Assembly: GCF_000967425.1 (NCBI RefSeq)
Contig: NZ_FO082820.1
Location: 4,147,501-4,211,500, forward strand
Direction of reading: 5' to 3'
From: Pseudorhizobium banfieldiae
GTDB lineage: Bacteria; Pseudomonadota; Alphaproteobacteria; Rhizobiales; Rhizobiaceae
Length of the DNA stretch: 64,000 nt
Shown here: positions 17,178 through 27,434 of the stretch, in pieces
Layout: each line of letters starts with the position of its first letter
Position numbering within the stretch: position 1 is the stretch's first letter
Notes under the pieces: generated by a model
What the model was told of the DNA's origin: nothing
What the model saw: only the letters and a program-made list of their open reading frames with translations
Databases searched by the model: none
Position numbers and translations under genes: made by a program

Positions 17178-18413
17178 TCACGCCAGGGCAAGCCCGGCAC
17201 CGCCCAGGGCCATGACCAGGACCACGATCCAGGGCGGCGCCCGCCAGACCACCAGCAGCAGGAAGCCGGCAAGCGCGAGCGCAAAGTCGTAAGGGCTGAG
17301 GATGGCACTGGTCCAGACCGGGTTGTAGAGGGCGGAGCCGAGGATGCCGACAACGGCGGCATTGGCGCCCCGCATCGCTGCCTGTGCAAATGGCCTTTTG
17401 CGGAAGCGGTCCCAGAAGGGCAAGACACCGACGAGCAGCAGAAGGCCTGGCGTGAATATCGCAATCAGCGCGATCGCGGCGCCCGCTATGCCATTGGGCA
17501 CTGACCCCATGACGGCCCCGAGATAGGCGGCAAAGGTGAAAAGCGGACCGGGCACCGCCTGGGCTGCGCCATAGCCGGCGAGGAAGGCGTCATTCGTCAC
17601 CCAGCCCGGAGCCACGACTTCGGTCTGGAGCAGGGGCAACACCACGTGGCCGCCGCCGAAAACCAGTGCTCCGGCCCGGAAGAAGGCATCTGCAAGGGAC
17701 AGACCCTGCGCCTCCAACACGACGGCTAGGATCGGCAGCCCGAACAGCAGGAGGAAGAAGACCAGCAGACAGATCATGCCGACGCGGCGCGGCACCCTGA
17801 AGGAAAGGTGACTGGACTCCACCGCTGGCCCCTGGCGGCAAAGGATGAGACCAGCCAGCGCGCCGACAAGGATTGCTGCGACCTGTCCTGCCGAACCTGC
17901 AGCCACCACGACGATGATGACGGCCGCCAGCGCGATCCCTGCGCGCGGCCTGTCCGGTGTGAGGCTCCTTGCCATGCCCCAGACCGCCTGCGCCACCACC
18001 GCGACGGCAACCGCCTTGAGCCCATGCAGCAAGCCCGTGGCGACCGGACCGTCGAGGGCGGTAGCGGCGAATGCGAAGACTACGAGCAGTGCTGCCGAGG
18101 GAAGGGTGAAGGCTGTCCAGGCGGCCAATGCCCCAAGCGGCCCGCCACGCAGAAGCCCGAGTGCAAACCCTACCTGGCTGGATGCGGGACCCGGGAGGAA
18201 CTGGCAGAGGGCCACCAGATCGGCGTATCCGGCTTCCGTTATCCACTTGCGGCGCACCACGAGCTCGTCCCGAAAATAGCCGAGATGCGCAATGGGGCCG
18301 CCGAAGGAGGTAAGCCCGAGCTTCAGGAAAGCTCCAAACACTTCCGAGGGTGTTCCACGCTCAACTGTCGCGGCGGCTGGCTCGGAAGGGGGCGATGCGG
18401 TGGATTGCGTCAA
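17178..18413 (-). CDS. chrA: Chromate transporter ChrA, two-domain form
   Basis: About 411-residue polytopic membrane protein with two homologous CHR halves. The first has GLTSFGGPIAHLGYFRDELV and QFLPGPASSQVGF; the second has FFRAGALVFGGGHVVLPLL and AQAVPGPLFTFAAYLG. These paired FGG/PGP motifs define the long CHR family, which exports chromate in exchange for sulfate or protons. A TTG at 18413 preceded by AAGGA is the likely start; an ATG at 18503 would add 30 residues with no membrane character. The gene ends 6 bases from the convergent kinase gene. No ChrB regulator is adjacent. Confidence 0.9.
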   Translation of the reverse strand: MTQSTASPPSEPAAATVERGTPSEVFGAFLKLGLTSFGGPIAHLGYFRDELVVRRKWITEAGYADLVALCQFLPGPASSQVGFALGLLRGGPLGALAAWTAFTLPSAALLVVFAFAATALDGPVATGLLHGLKAVAVAVVAQAVWGMARSLTPDRPRAGIALAAVIIVVVAAGSAGQVAAILVGALAGLILCRQGPAVESSHLSFRVPRRVGMICLLVFFLLLFGLPILAVVLEAQGLSLADAFFRAGALVFGGGHVVLPLLQTEVVAPGWVTNDAFLAGYGAAQAVPGPLFTFAAYLGAVMGSVPNGIAGAAIALIAIFTPGLLLLVGVLPFWDRFRKRPFAQAAMRGANAAVVGILGSALYNPVWTSAILSPYDFALALAGFLLLVVWRAPPWIVVLVMALGGAGLALA

Positions 18414-18723
18414 TGGGCGGTCCTTCGCATGACGTGGCTGGCGCGGGGCAATGGCAGTCGGAGCGGTAACGCTACGACAAACTGATGACAAGCGGGCGAT
18501 CATCCTGGCATGATCAGGCAAGGATGTGCACTGGAGCGCGTGGGTCAAGCTCGAGAGCGGTCGCACAGTTCATCCTCCTGCCCCGAGGCGCGCGTCAAGC
18601 GCCCCCGCCTTCGGGACCCGGAGGAGACAAAATGGCTAGGTAACGCCGCCAATTAGCGTCTTCTGCGGCACTTCACTTCGCGACCTCAAGCCCTAATTCT
18701 GCTCCTCAGCGGATCAGGGGCCC

Positions 18724-21357
18724 ATGGCAAGCAGCATATTCCCATCATCGACAGGCTTGATGGCTGACAAGATCAGGTCCTTCCCCTGGGCGCGGACCCC
18801 GCTCGGACCGATCGAGTCCTGGTCACCTGCCCTCAAGATTTCAGTCGAAGCAGTCGTTGCGTCGAAGTTTCCGCAGTGCCTGTTCTGGGGCCCGGATCTG
18901 ATCGCGATCTACAATGACGAATTCCTGCCGATACTCGGTGCCAAGGAAGAGGCGCTGGGCCAGCCCCTTCGGGTGACATGGAGCGAAACCTGGGAGGCAC
19001 TGAGGCCGATCGCGGAGGATGCGCTGGCGGGCATAGCCGGTTACCACGAAGACTTCCCGCTGCAGACCACACGCCATGGCCATACGGAAACGGCCTACTT
19101 CACCTTCTGCTACGCCCCGGTCCGTGACGAGAACGGCACCGTGCTCGGTATGCTGGACACGGCCATCGAGACGACGGATGCGGTCCACGGTCGAAGGAGC
19201 CTCATTTCCGAACGCGAGCGCTATCGACAGATGTTCGAGAATGCTCCGGGTTTCATGGCGATGCTGAGCGTACCGGATTTCCGCATCGAATATGCCAATC
19301 CCGCCTATATGCGGCTGGTCGGCGACCGCGACGTCATCGGCAGGAAAGTCATCGACGCGCTTCCCGAGGCGGTTTCGCAAGGATATCTCGAGATTCTGCA
19401 GGAGATCCTGCAGTCCGGAAAGGCTTATGCGGCCGCGGGAAAGCTCTTCACCTTCATGCCTCCTGCTGCAGCCCAGGCACAGGATCGATATCTGGATTTC
19501 GTCTACCAGCCCATCCGGAGCCCGGGAGGCGAAATCACCAACATCTTCGTGTCGGGCTCCGATGTCACCGAGAGAACACTGGGCGAAGAGACGCTGAGAC
19601 GCTCAGAGGCACGGCTGCGATTCCTGGACGACCTGGCAAAGGAGACGGGCAAGGGCGCAGATGCCGACACCATTCTGGCGGTCACGACCAGAATGGTGGG
19701 CGAGTACCTGAGGCTGTCCAACTGCGCTTATGCGGACATGGACGACGATGAAGATGGATTTACCATACGCGGCGACTGGGCCGCCGAGGGCTCACCTTCC
19801 ATCGTCGGTCATTACAGCCTCGCCGCCTTTGGAAGGCTTGCGGTTTCCAACCTGACCCGAGGCCTGCCTCTCATCGTCAACGACAATCTCCGAGAACTCG
19901 CGCCGGAAGAGGCCAAGACGTTTCAGGATATCGGTATTGCCGCCACGATCTGCATGCCCCTCCTGCGGGGCGGAAAACTCACCGCATTGATGGCGATCCA
20001 CGACAAGGTGCCGCATACCTGGTCGGCCGAGGAGCTTGCGCTCATACGCGAGGTCACCGAACGGTCCTGGGCCCACATCCAGCGTGTGAGGGCGGAGGCG
20101 GAACTGCGGAGCACGGCCGAGGCGCTTGCTGCACTCAACGCGTCGCTTGAAGCCCGTGTGGAAGAACGGACCGCTGCTCTGGTCCAGGCTGAGGAAGCAC
20201 TTCGCCATTCCCAGAAGATGGAAGCGGTTGGGCAACTCACCGGCGGTCTGGCCCATGACTTCAACAACATTCTCGCCGGGATCGGTGGCAGCTTAGAGCT
20301 GATGAACACACGTCTATCCCAGGGCAGGATCGCGGATGTGGACCGTTATCTGCACGGGGCGCAGTCTGCGGTGAAGCGGGCCGCGGGATTGACGCAGCGC
20401 CTCCTTGCCTTTTCCCGGCGCCAGACGCTTGATCCGAAGCCAGTAGACCTCAATCGGCTGGTGGCGGGGATGCAGGACCTGATCGCGCGGAGCGTCGGTC
20501 CGTCTGTCGCAGTCGAAGCCGTCGCGGCCGGAGGGCTCTGGACAACCTTTGCTGACGTCGGCCAGCTGGAGAATGCCTTCCTTAACCTCTGTATCAATGC
20601 GCGCGACGCGATGCCGGACGGTGGAAAGGTCACCATAGAAACCGCCAACCGATGGATGGATGAACGCGCCGCTCGCGAACGTGGGTTGGCGCCGGGGCAA
20701 TATGTGTCATTGTGCGTGAGCGATACCGGGACAGGGATGTCTTCCGAAACGATCGCACGCGCTTTTGACCCCTTCTTCACCACGAAGCCGACCGGCCAGG
20801 GCACCGGACTTGGGCTCTCGATGGTATACGGGTTCGCGGGGCAGTCGGGCGGATCCGCGCGCATCTATTCCGAGGTCGGTCAGGGGACCATGGTGTGCCT
20901 TTACCTGCCGCGTTACGCCGCCGAAGCGCCTGATGAGGAGGAATTCGAGCGTGAGCCCGAAGCGCCACGAGCATCGGGCAGCCAGACTATCCTGGTGGTC
21001 GATGACGAGCCTCTTGTGCGTATGGTTGCGGTCGAGATCCTGACGGAACTGGGATACGACGTCCTGGAGGCCGACGACGGGCCATCGGCAATGAAACTGC
21101 TCCAGTCGCATCGGGATATCTGCCTGTTGCTGACCGATGTGGGCCTGCCCAACGGCATGAACGGTCGCCAGCTTGCTGATGCCGCCAGGCTGGGCCAGCC
21201 GGACCTGAAGGTTCTCTTCATAACGGGCTACGCTGAAAACGCCGTTCTGAACCACGGCCATCTGGAACGCGGCATGCAGGTCATGACCAAGCCGTTTTCC
21301 GGGGAAGCGCTCGCGAGGCGGGTGAACGACATCATCAAGGGCGAACAAGGCGGTTGA
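18724..21357 (+). CDS. Hybrid sensor histidine kinase/response regulator (PAS-PAS-GAF-HisKA-HATPase-REC)
   Basis: 877-residue soluble protein without membrane helices. It has an N-terminal PAS-like domain (about 20-155), a second PAS (about 165-280), a GAF domain (about 300-460), a short coiled coil, and a HisKA H-box GGLAHDFNNIL with His near 511. The HATPase follows with NLCINARDAMPDGG and DTGTGM...GTGLGLSMV, then a C-terminal receiver (about 755-872) with phospho-acceptor Asp near 805 in LLTDVGLP. The family typically senses light, redox or small ligands in the cytoplasm; the ligand is not deducible here. No separate output gene is next to it. Confidence 0.92.
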   Translation: MASSIFPSSTGLMADKIRSFPWARTPLGPIESWSPALKISVEAVVASKFPQCLFWGPDLIAIYNDEFLPILGAKEEALGQPLRVTWSETWEALRPIAEDALAGIAGYHEDFPLQTTRHGHTETAYFTFCYAPVRDENGTVLGMLDTAIETTDAVHGRRSLISERERYRQMFENAPGFMAMLSVPDFRIEYANPAYMRLVGDRDVIGRKVIDALPEAVSQGYLEILQEILQSGKAYAAAGKLFTFMPPAAAQAQDRYLDFVYQPIRSPGGEITNIFVSGSDVTERTLGEETLRRSEARLRFLDDLAKETGKGADADTILAVTTRMVGEYLRLSNCAYADMDDDEDGFTIRGDWAAEGSPSIVGHYSLAAFGRLAVSNLTRGLPLIVNDNLRELAPEEAKTFQDIGIAATICMPLLRGGKLTALMAIHDKVPHTWSAEELALIREVTERSWAHIQRVRAEAELRSTAEALAALNASLEARVEERTAALVQAEEALRHSQKMEAVGQLTGGLAHDFNNILAGIGGSLELMNTRLSQGRIADVDRYLHGAQSAVKRAAGLTQRLLAFSRRQTLDPKPVDLNRLVAGMQDLIARSVGPSVAVEAVAAGGLWTTFADVGQLENAFLNLCINARDAMPDGGKVTIETANRWMDERAARERGLAPGQYVSLCVSDTGTGMSSETIARAFDPFFTTKPTGQGTGLGLSMVYGFAGQSGGSARIYSEVGQGTMVCLYLPRYAAEAPDEEEFEREPEAPRASGSQTILVVDDEPLVRMVAVEILTELGYDVLEADDGPSAMKLLQSHRDICLLLTDVGLPNGMNGRQLADAARLGQPDLKVLFITGYAENAVLNHGHLERGMQVMTKPFSGEALARRVNDIIKGEQGG

Positions 21358-21475
21358 ACCCGTAACCGTCAAAGGCCGCAACAGGACATCAGCAGCCTTT
21401 CATGCCAAACCGATTCATCCTATCCCGCCGCCGCGGGAGCAATTACGGTACCGTTATCGCAACCGGAACCCGCTC

Positions 21476-23026
21476 ATGTCTGCCTTGTCCTTCGCCACCG
21501 GAATCCATCATGTCACGCTGATTACCCGGCGGGTGCAGGACAATGTCGATTTCTATGTCGGCTTCCTGGGGCTCCACCTGGTGAAGCGCACCGGCGGCTT
21601 CGAGGATGCCGAGCAACTGCATCTGTTCTACGGCAATGCAGAGGCAGAGCCGGGCACGCTCGTCACCTTCCTCGTCTGGGAAGACGGCGCGCCGGGGCGG
21701 GTCGGCAATGGGCAGGTTTCCGAGATCGCCTTCTCCGTACCGCAGAACACGATCGGCGAATGGCTGACGAGGGCGATCACCCACCGGGTGCCGGTGGAAG
21801 GCCCGTTGCACGAATTCGGCGAGACGGTGTTGCGGTTGAAGGATCCAGACGGGATCATCGTCAAGCTCGTGGCGAACGGGCCTCCGATGCCTGACATGCC
21901 GGCGGACGGCCTGGCGGTGCAGCGCCTGCGTGCCGTCACCCTGCTGACCGAGACGCCGGAGGAGACGGCGGCATTCCTCGGCCGCTTCGGATATCGCCCG
22001 GGGCCCGCCTCCGGCACGCTGCAGAGGATGCTTTCCGACACCGATGCGGTCGACGTGCGGGACGCCAGTGGCTATGTGCTGGGGGTTCCCGGAACCGGGA
22101 CGGCGGATCATGTCGCCTTCCGCGCCGCCGACCTTGCGGCCGTCGAACGGGCCGAGGCGGAGCTTTCCAGGCGCAACGCCTCCCCGACCACGCTCCACGA
22201 CCGGAAGTACTTTACCTCGCTTTACGTCCGCGAACCGGGTGGAACGCTGATCGAGTTCGCGACCGACGGTCCTGGTTTTGCGATCGACGAGGAGCCAGGC
22301 CATCTCGGCGAGACGCTCTTCGTGCCGCCGCACGACCTTGAGCGGGCGGAAGACCTGAAGGTGCTGCTGCCACAGTTCTCCCTGCCGGGCGAGCCGCGCA
22401 TGCCGCGCCGTAACCTCCCCTTCGTCCACCGCTTCTTCGTGCCGGAGACGCCGGGAGATGAGGCACTGGTGCTGCTGCATGGCAGCGGTGGCAACGAGGC
22501 GGCGCTGATGCCGCTTGCGCATCGGGTCGCGCCGCAGGCAACGCTTCTCGGCGTACGGGGCCGTGCGGCGGAGGAGGGTTTTCCCCGCTGGTTCCGGCGC
22601 CTGCCGGCGGGTCGCTTCGACCAGCAGGACATCCGCAGCGAAGCCGAGGCCTTCGCCGCCTTCGTTGAAGGCGGCATGGATGGTTACCGGCTTGATCCGG
22701 AGCAACTGGTCTTCCTCGGCCAGTCCAACGGCGCCAACTTTCTGGCGGCGGTCATGGCGCTCCATCCGGGACTTGTGCGCCGCGCCATCCTGCTGCGGCC
22801 CATGCTGGTTCTCGAAGAGCCGCCGGTTGTCGATCTCACCGGGACGGACGTGCTGATGGTAAGTGGCAGGCTGTATATTGCTGCACCGTCGGCGCGCCAA
22901 CTGGTGGCCTGGCTGAGGGCCTGTGGGGCGCGGCTGACGAGCCACGTAATCGACGCTGGCCATCCGCTCACCGACCAGGATCCGCCATTAGTCAGGGAAT
23001 GGCTGGAGAGCCAGCGCCAGATATGA
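21476..23026 (+). CDS. Fusion of VOC ring-cleaving dioxygenase (MhqO/LinE-like) with α/β hydrolase (MhqD-like)
   Basis: 516 residues. Two vicinal-oxygen-chelate modules (about 8-120 and 150-275) begin GIHHVTLITRRVQDNVDFY and supply a His/His/Glu-type metal site (HHVTL, DHVAFR, LIEFATDGPGF). A phospholipase/carboxylesterase α/β hydrolase (about 330-515) follows, with LLHGSGGNEAAL and nucleophile Ser near 417 in GQSNG. In Bacillus the equivalents MhqO and MhqD are separate genes of a quinone-detoxification operon. The usual catalytic Asp of the hydrolase appears to be Tyr here (SGRLYIAAP), while the His (DAGHPL) is kept, so hydrolase activity is uncertain. An XRE-cupin regulator follows directly. 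Confidence 0.9.
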   Translation: MSALSFATGIHHVTLITRRVQDNVDFYVGFLGLHLVKRTGGFEDAEQLHLFYGNAEAEPGTLVTFLVWEDGAPGRVGNGQVSEIAFSVPQNTIGEWLTRAITHRVPVEGPLHEFGETVLRLKDPDGIIVKLVANGPPMPDMPADGLAVQRLRAVTLLTETPEETAAFLGRFGYRPGPASGTLQRMLSDTDAVDVRDASGYVLGVPGTGTADHVAFRAADLAAVERAEAELSRRNASPTTLHDRKYFTSLYVREPGGTLIEFATDGPGFAIDEEPGHLGETLFVPPHDLERAEDLKVLLPQFSLPGEPRMPRRNLPFVHRFFVPETPGDEALVLLHGSGGNEAALMPLAHRVAPQATLLGVRGRAAEEGFPRWFRRLPAGRFDQQDIRSEAEAFAAFVEGGMDGYRLDPEQLVFLGQSNGANFLAAVMALHPGLVRRAILLRPMLVLEEPPVVDLTGTDVLMVSGRLYIAAPSARQLVAWLRACGARLTSHVIDAGHPLTDQDPPLVREWLESQRQI

Positions 23027-23039
23027 AACACAGTTGACT

Positions 23040-23072
23040 CCATTATAAGAGACGTCCATTCTTTCATAATGG
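23040..23072. promoter_or_regulatory. Inverted repeat over the XRE start, possible autoregulatory operator
   Basis: CCATTAT (23040-23046) and ATAATGG (23066-23072) form a perfect 7-bp inverted repeat with a 19-bp centre. The right arm contains the ATG of the regulator gene. No Shine-Dalgarno sequence is visible before this ATG. Confidence 0.4.
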
Positions 23073-23638
23073 AAAGCGTTCCAATCGATCGATCAATTGC
23101 CGAGCGTGTACGGATCCTGCGGGCAGAGCAGGGGCTGACCCTGGACGAACTCGCGGAACACTCCGGTGTCAGCCGGGCAATGATCTCCCGTGTCGAAAGG
23201 GCAGAGGCAAGCCCGACGGCAGCGCTGCTGGCGCGGCTGTGCGAAGCACTGGGAATGACGCTGTCCGGCTTTTTTGCCGAGGTGACGGATGTCTCGTCGC
23301 CGCTCAGTCGGCAGCAGGAACAAAGGCTCTGGCGAGACCCGCATACGGGTTACCTGCGCCGATCGGTTTCCCCGCCGGGCATGCCGAGCCGGGTGGACAT
23401 CGTGGAGGTGGAGTTTCCGCCGGGCGCCCGGGTGAGTTTTCCGCCGCGCGCCGAGAGCCGCTCGATGACCCAGCATGTCTGGCTGCTGGAGGGGGAGTTG
23501 CAGATGACGATCGGCGAGACGGTGCACCATCTGCAGCCGGGCGACTGTCTGTTCATGGATCTCGGCGACGCCTTCGACTTCCACAATCCCGGTCAAAGTC
23601 CGGCAAGATATGCGGTCATCCTCGACCGCGGACGGTGA
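23069..23638 (+). CDS. XRE-family transcriptional regulator with C-terminal cupin sensor domain
   Basis: 189 residues: an N-terminal helix-turn-helix (about 8-62, RVLRAEQGLTLDELAEHSGV-type, followed by SRAMISRVERAEASPT) and a C-terminal cupin barrel (about 110-185, with HVWLLEGELQMTI and LQPGDCLFMDLGDAF). XRE-cupin regulators usually control the neighbouring catabolic or detoxification gene and bind a small ligand in the cupin. Here the dioxygenase-hydrolase fusion lies just upstream and an acetyltransferase 20 bases downstream, both on the same strand. An inverted repeat covers its start codon. Confidence 0.9.
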   Translation: MESVPIDRSIAERVRILRAEQGLTLDELAEHSGVSRAMISRVERAEASPTAALLARLCEALGMTLSGFFAEVTDVSSPLSRQQEQRLWRDPHTGYLRRSVSPPGMPSRVDIVEVEFPPGARVSFPPRAESRSMTQHVWLLEGELQMTIGETVHHLQPGDCLFMDLGDAFDFHNPGQSPARYAVILDRGR

Positions 23639-23658
23639 GGAAAGAGAGGAAGGACACG

Positions 23659-24204
23659 ATGGCGACGATCCACATCGCCGACGCTGATGCAGCAAGCGCA
23701 GCCATACCGGCACTTTGCGAGGTTCTCGCCGACTGCATCAATGGCGGTGCCTCTCTGGGCTTCATGCTTCCCTTCACGCCCGAGGATGCGACGGGGTACT
23801 GGGGGCAGGTCGCCGAGGAGGTCGAGGTGGGTCGGACGATCCTGGCACTCGCGGAGCTGGAGGGCAGGGTGGTCGGCACGGTGCAGGTCGGACTGGCGAC
23901 CAAACCGAACCAGCCGCATCGCGGCGACCTGATGAAGCTGCTCGTGCACCGTTCGGCCCGCGGCCACGGCCTATCGCGCCCGCTGATGGACGCGGTGGAG
24001 GCCGAGGCGGCGCGACGCGGCCGCACACTGCTGGTATTGGATACGGCCACCGGCAGCGAGGCGGAACGCATCTACCCACGTTTCGGTTGGGAGCGGGTAG
24101 GCATGATACCGGAATATGCGATGTGGCCGGATGGCGGGTTCTGCGACACCACCTTGTTCTACAAGCGGATTGGTAGCTATGCGTTGCCGGGTGCGTCGTC
24201 CTGA
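23659..24204 (+). CDS. GNAT-family N-acetyltransferase
   Basis: 181 residues. GNAT motif A is in KLLVHRSARGHGLSRPLMDAVE around 95-116, with the expected basic-x-x-G-x-G-type loop (RSARGHG), and the motif B region follows (LYF-like GSEAERIYPRFGWERVG). The ATG at 23659, preceded by GAGAGGAAGGA, is the true start; a longer open frame in the same phase runs back over the regulator gene but is not coding there. It is probably co-transcribed with the XRE-cupin gene 20 bases upstream. Substrate unknown; often such enzymes modify an antibiotic or polyamine. Confidence 0.87.
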   Translation: MATIHIADADAASAAIPALCEVLADCINGGASLGFMLPFTPEDATGYWGQVAEEVEVGRTILALAELEGRVVGTVQVGLATKPNQPHRGDLMKLLVHRSARGHGLSRPLMDAVEAEAARRGRTLLVLDTATGSEAERIYPRFGWERVGMIPEYAMWPDGGFCDTTLFYKRIGSYALPGASS

Positions 24205-24217
24205 CGCCCTGAATAAA

Positions 24218-24242
24218 GGAACATCGAGCTTTGACCGTGGTT
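24218..24242 (+). promoter_or_regulatory. EcfG/RpoE2-type promoter
   Basis: GGAAC (24218-24222), 18 bp, TT (24241-24242), 37 bp upstream of the ATG at 24280. Fits the RpoE2 rule GGAAC-N18/19-TT. Confidence 0.6.
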
Positions 24243-24279
24243 GAGTCTGGGTCACCAACTCAAAAGACGGAGACGAAGC

Positions 24280-24450
24280 ATGACGAAGAGTGACGTGAAG
24301 GAAGCCATCAAGCGCGCCGAGAAGCAGGTTGAGAACACCAGTGCCGGCGGACATCTGGGTGGGACCTATTACGGTCAGGAGCCGGACGGCAAGACAGCGT
24401 CCAGCAACTCCAATGTCGGGCGCAACCGCCCGAATACGGGCGCTGCCTAG
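24280..24450 (+). CDS. Small hydrophilic stress-type protein
   Basis: 56-residue protein starting MTKSDVKEAIKRAEKQVENT. The first 20 residues form a charged amphipathic helix; the rest is Gly/Asn/Ser-rich and likely disordered (GGHLGGTYYGQEPDG...). The composition resembles small desiccation or general-stress proteins. It has AGACGAAG before the ATG, an EcfG-like promoter upstream and a hairpin downstream. I do not recognise a named family. Confidence 0.65.
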   Translation: MTKSDVKEAIKRAEKQVENTSAGGHLGGTYYGQEPDGKTASSNSNVGRNRPNTGAA

Positions 24451-24473
24451 GCAGCCCAATCCAAGAGTTTCGG

Positions 24474-24500
24474 GCCCCGCCATGTGCGGGGCTCCTCTAT
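24474..24500 (+). terminator. Probable terminator after the small stress gene
   Basis: Hairpin GCCCCGC/GCGGGGC (24474-24480 with 24486-24492), followed by the weak T-rich TCCTCTATTT. Confidence 0.5.
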
Positions 24501-24535
24501 TTGGGGAATGTCACGGGGTATCGGAGCGGGAGGTC

Positions 24536-24706
24536 TTAGCGGACCACGGCAGCGTTCAGGTCCTTGGCGAGATAGACGCGCGGCGCGGATGGGCCATCGT
24601 CCATCGTTGCCGCGACGAAGCTGCCGCCGGCAATGACGAGGAGCATGAAAAGGACAGCGGTGCCGAGGCCGCCCTTGGCCTGGCGCGGGGGGTGGTGGTA
24701 TGCCAT
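24536..24706 (-). CDS. Small single-span membrane protein
   Basis: A 56-residue reading on the minus strand. It begins MAYHHPPRQAKGG, continues with one membrane helix (LGTAVLFMLLVIAGGSFVAA) and ends with a short polar tail, DDGPSAPRVYLAKDLNAAVVR. GGAGAG precedes the ATG at good distance, and a near-perfect EcfG promoter lies 28 bp upstream. Third-position GC matches neighbouring genes. No family is recognised; the promoter suggests a general-stress role. Confidence 0.7.
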   Translation of the reverse strand: MAYHHPPRQAKGGLGTAVLFMLLVIAGGSFVAATMDDGPSAPRVYLAKDLNAAVVR

Positions 24707-24733
24707 GAAGTCTCTCCGGTGTGGTATGCACAG

Positions 24734-24758
24734 AACGGATGAGGGGGCTTGGCGTTCC
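24734..24758 (-). promoter_or_regulatory. EcfG/RpoE2-type promoter
   Basis: On the minus strand GGAAC, 16 bp, CGTT; one of the two best matches in the window. The -10 ends 28 bp upstream of the ATG at 24706. Confidence 0.65.
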
Positions 24759-24794
24759 CACGAATGTGGCCGAAAAGTAGCGTTACCTAATAAT

Positions 24795-24820
24795 AAAAAA
24801 AGCCCCGCACTTGGCGGGGC
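24795..24820 (-). terminator. Rho-independent terminator of the TRAP binding-protein gene
   Basis: Stem GCCCCGC/GCGGGGC, loop of five bases, followed on the minus strand by TTTTTTT. It is 34 bases after the stop at 24854. Confidence 0.88.
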
Positions 24821-24853
24821 TTCGGGTTCTGCGCCGAGGGGGCTGCCTGAGGC

Positions 24854-25996
<1,143 letters not shown>

Positions 25997-26069
25997 TTAG
26001 TTAAGGCTCAGAATCCGGCGGCCGCAAGCGGGATCCGGTGTGGCGGCCATCCCGTCGCTGCTAGAATGT

Positions 26070-26095
26070 GGGAGAGCCCTGGATCGGGCTCTCCC
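26070..26095 (-). terminator. Strong hairpin between the two TRAP binding-protein genes
   Basis: Perfect 10-bp stem GGGAGAGCCC/GGGCTCTCCC with a six-base loop, just after the stop of the gene at 26107-27213. No T-run follows, so it may act as a stability hairpin or a weak terminator. Confidence 0.6.
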
Positions 26096-26106
26096 ATTGC
26101 ATGGAG

Positions 26107-27276
<1,170 letters not shown>

Positions 27277-27406
27277 TCATTTCCCGAACGGCAAGCCCGA
27301 CAGGTCGATGATTGCGTAAAGCCGGGTCACCAAATTGCGATTGTTGCGTCGGCGCCTCCTGTTCTGGCTGCGCCCTGAGGTTGAACCTCTTATCGAAATG
27401 CCTTAG

Positions 27407-27423
27407 ATTAGAATAATTCTAAA
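27407..27423. promoter_or_regulatory. Iron control element (Irr box) before mbfA
   Basis: ATTAGAA-TAA-TTCTAAA, nearly perfect against the ICE consensus TTTAGAA-N3-TTCTAAA; the inner 15 bp form a perfect palindrome. It ends 11 bp before the mbfA ATG, next to the AAGAGG ribosome site, so bound Irr would block the gene directly. Confidence 0.8.
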
Positions 27424-27434
27424 AGAGGTTTTCA

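Noticed and set aside
23239..23658. Upstream in-frame extension of the acetyltransferase
   Set aside because: It lies in another frame over the XRE-cupin gene; the ATG at 23659 has the ribosome site.
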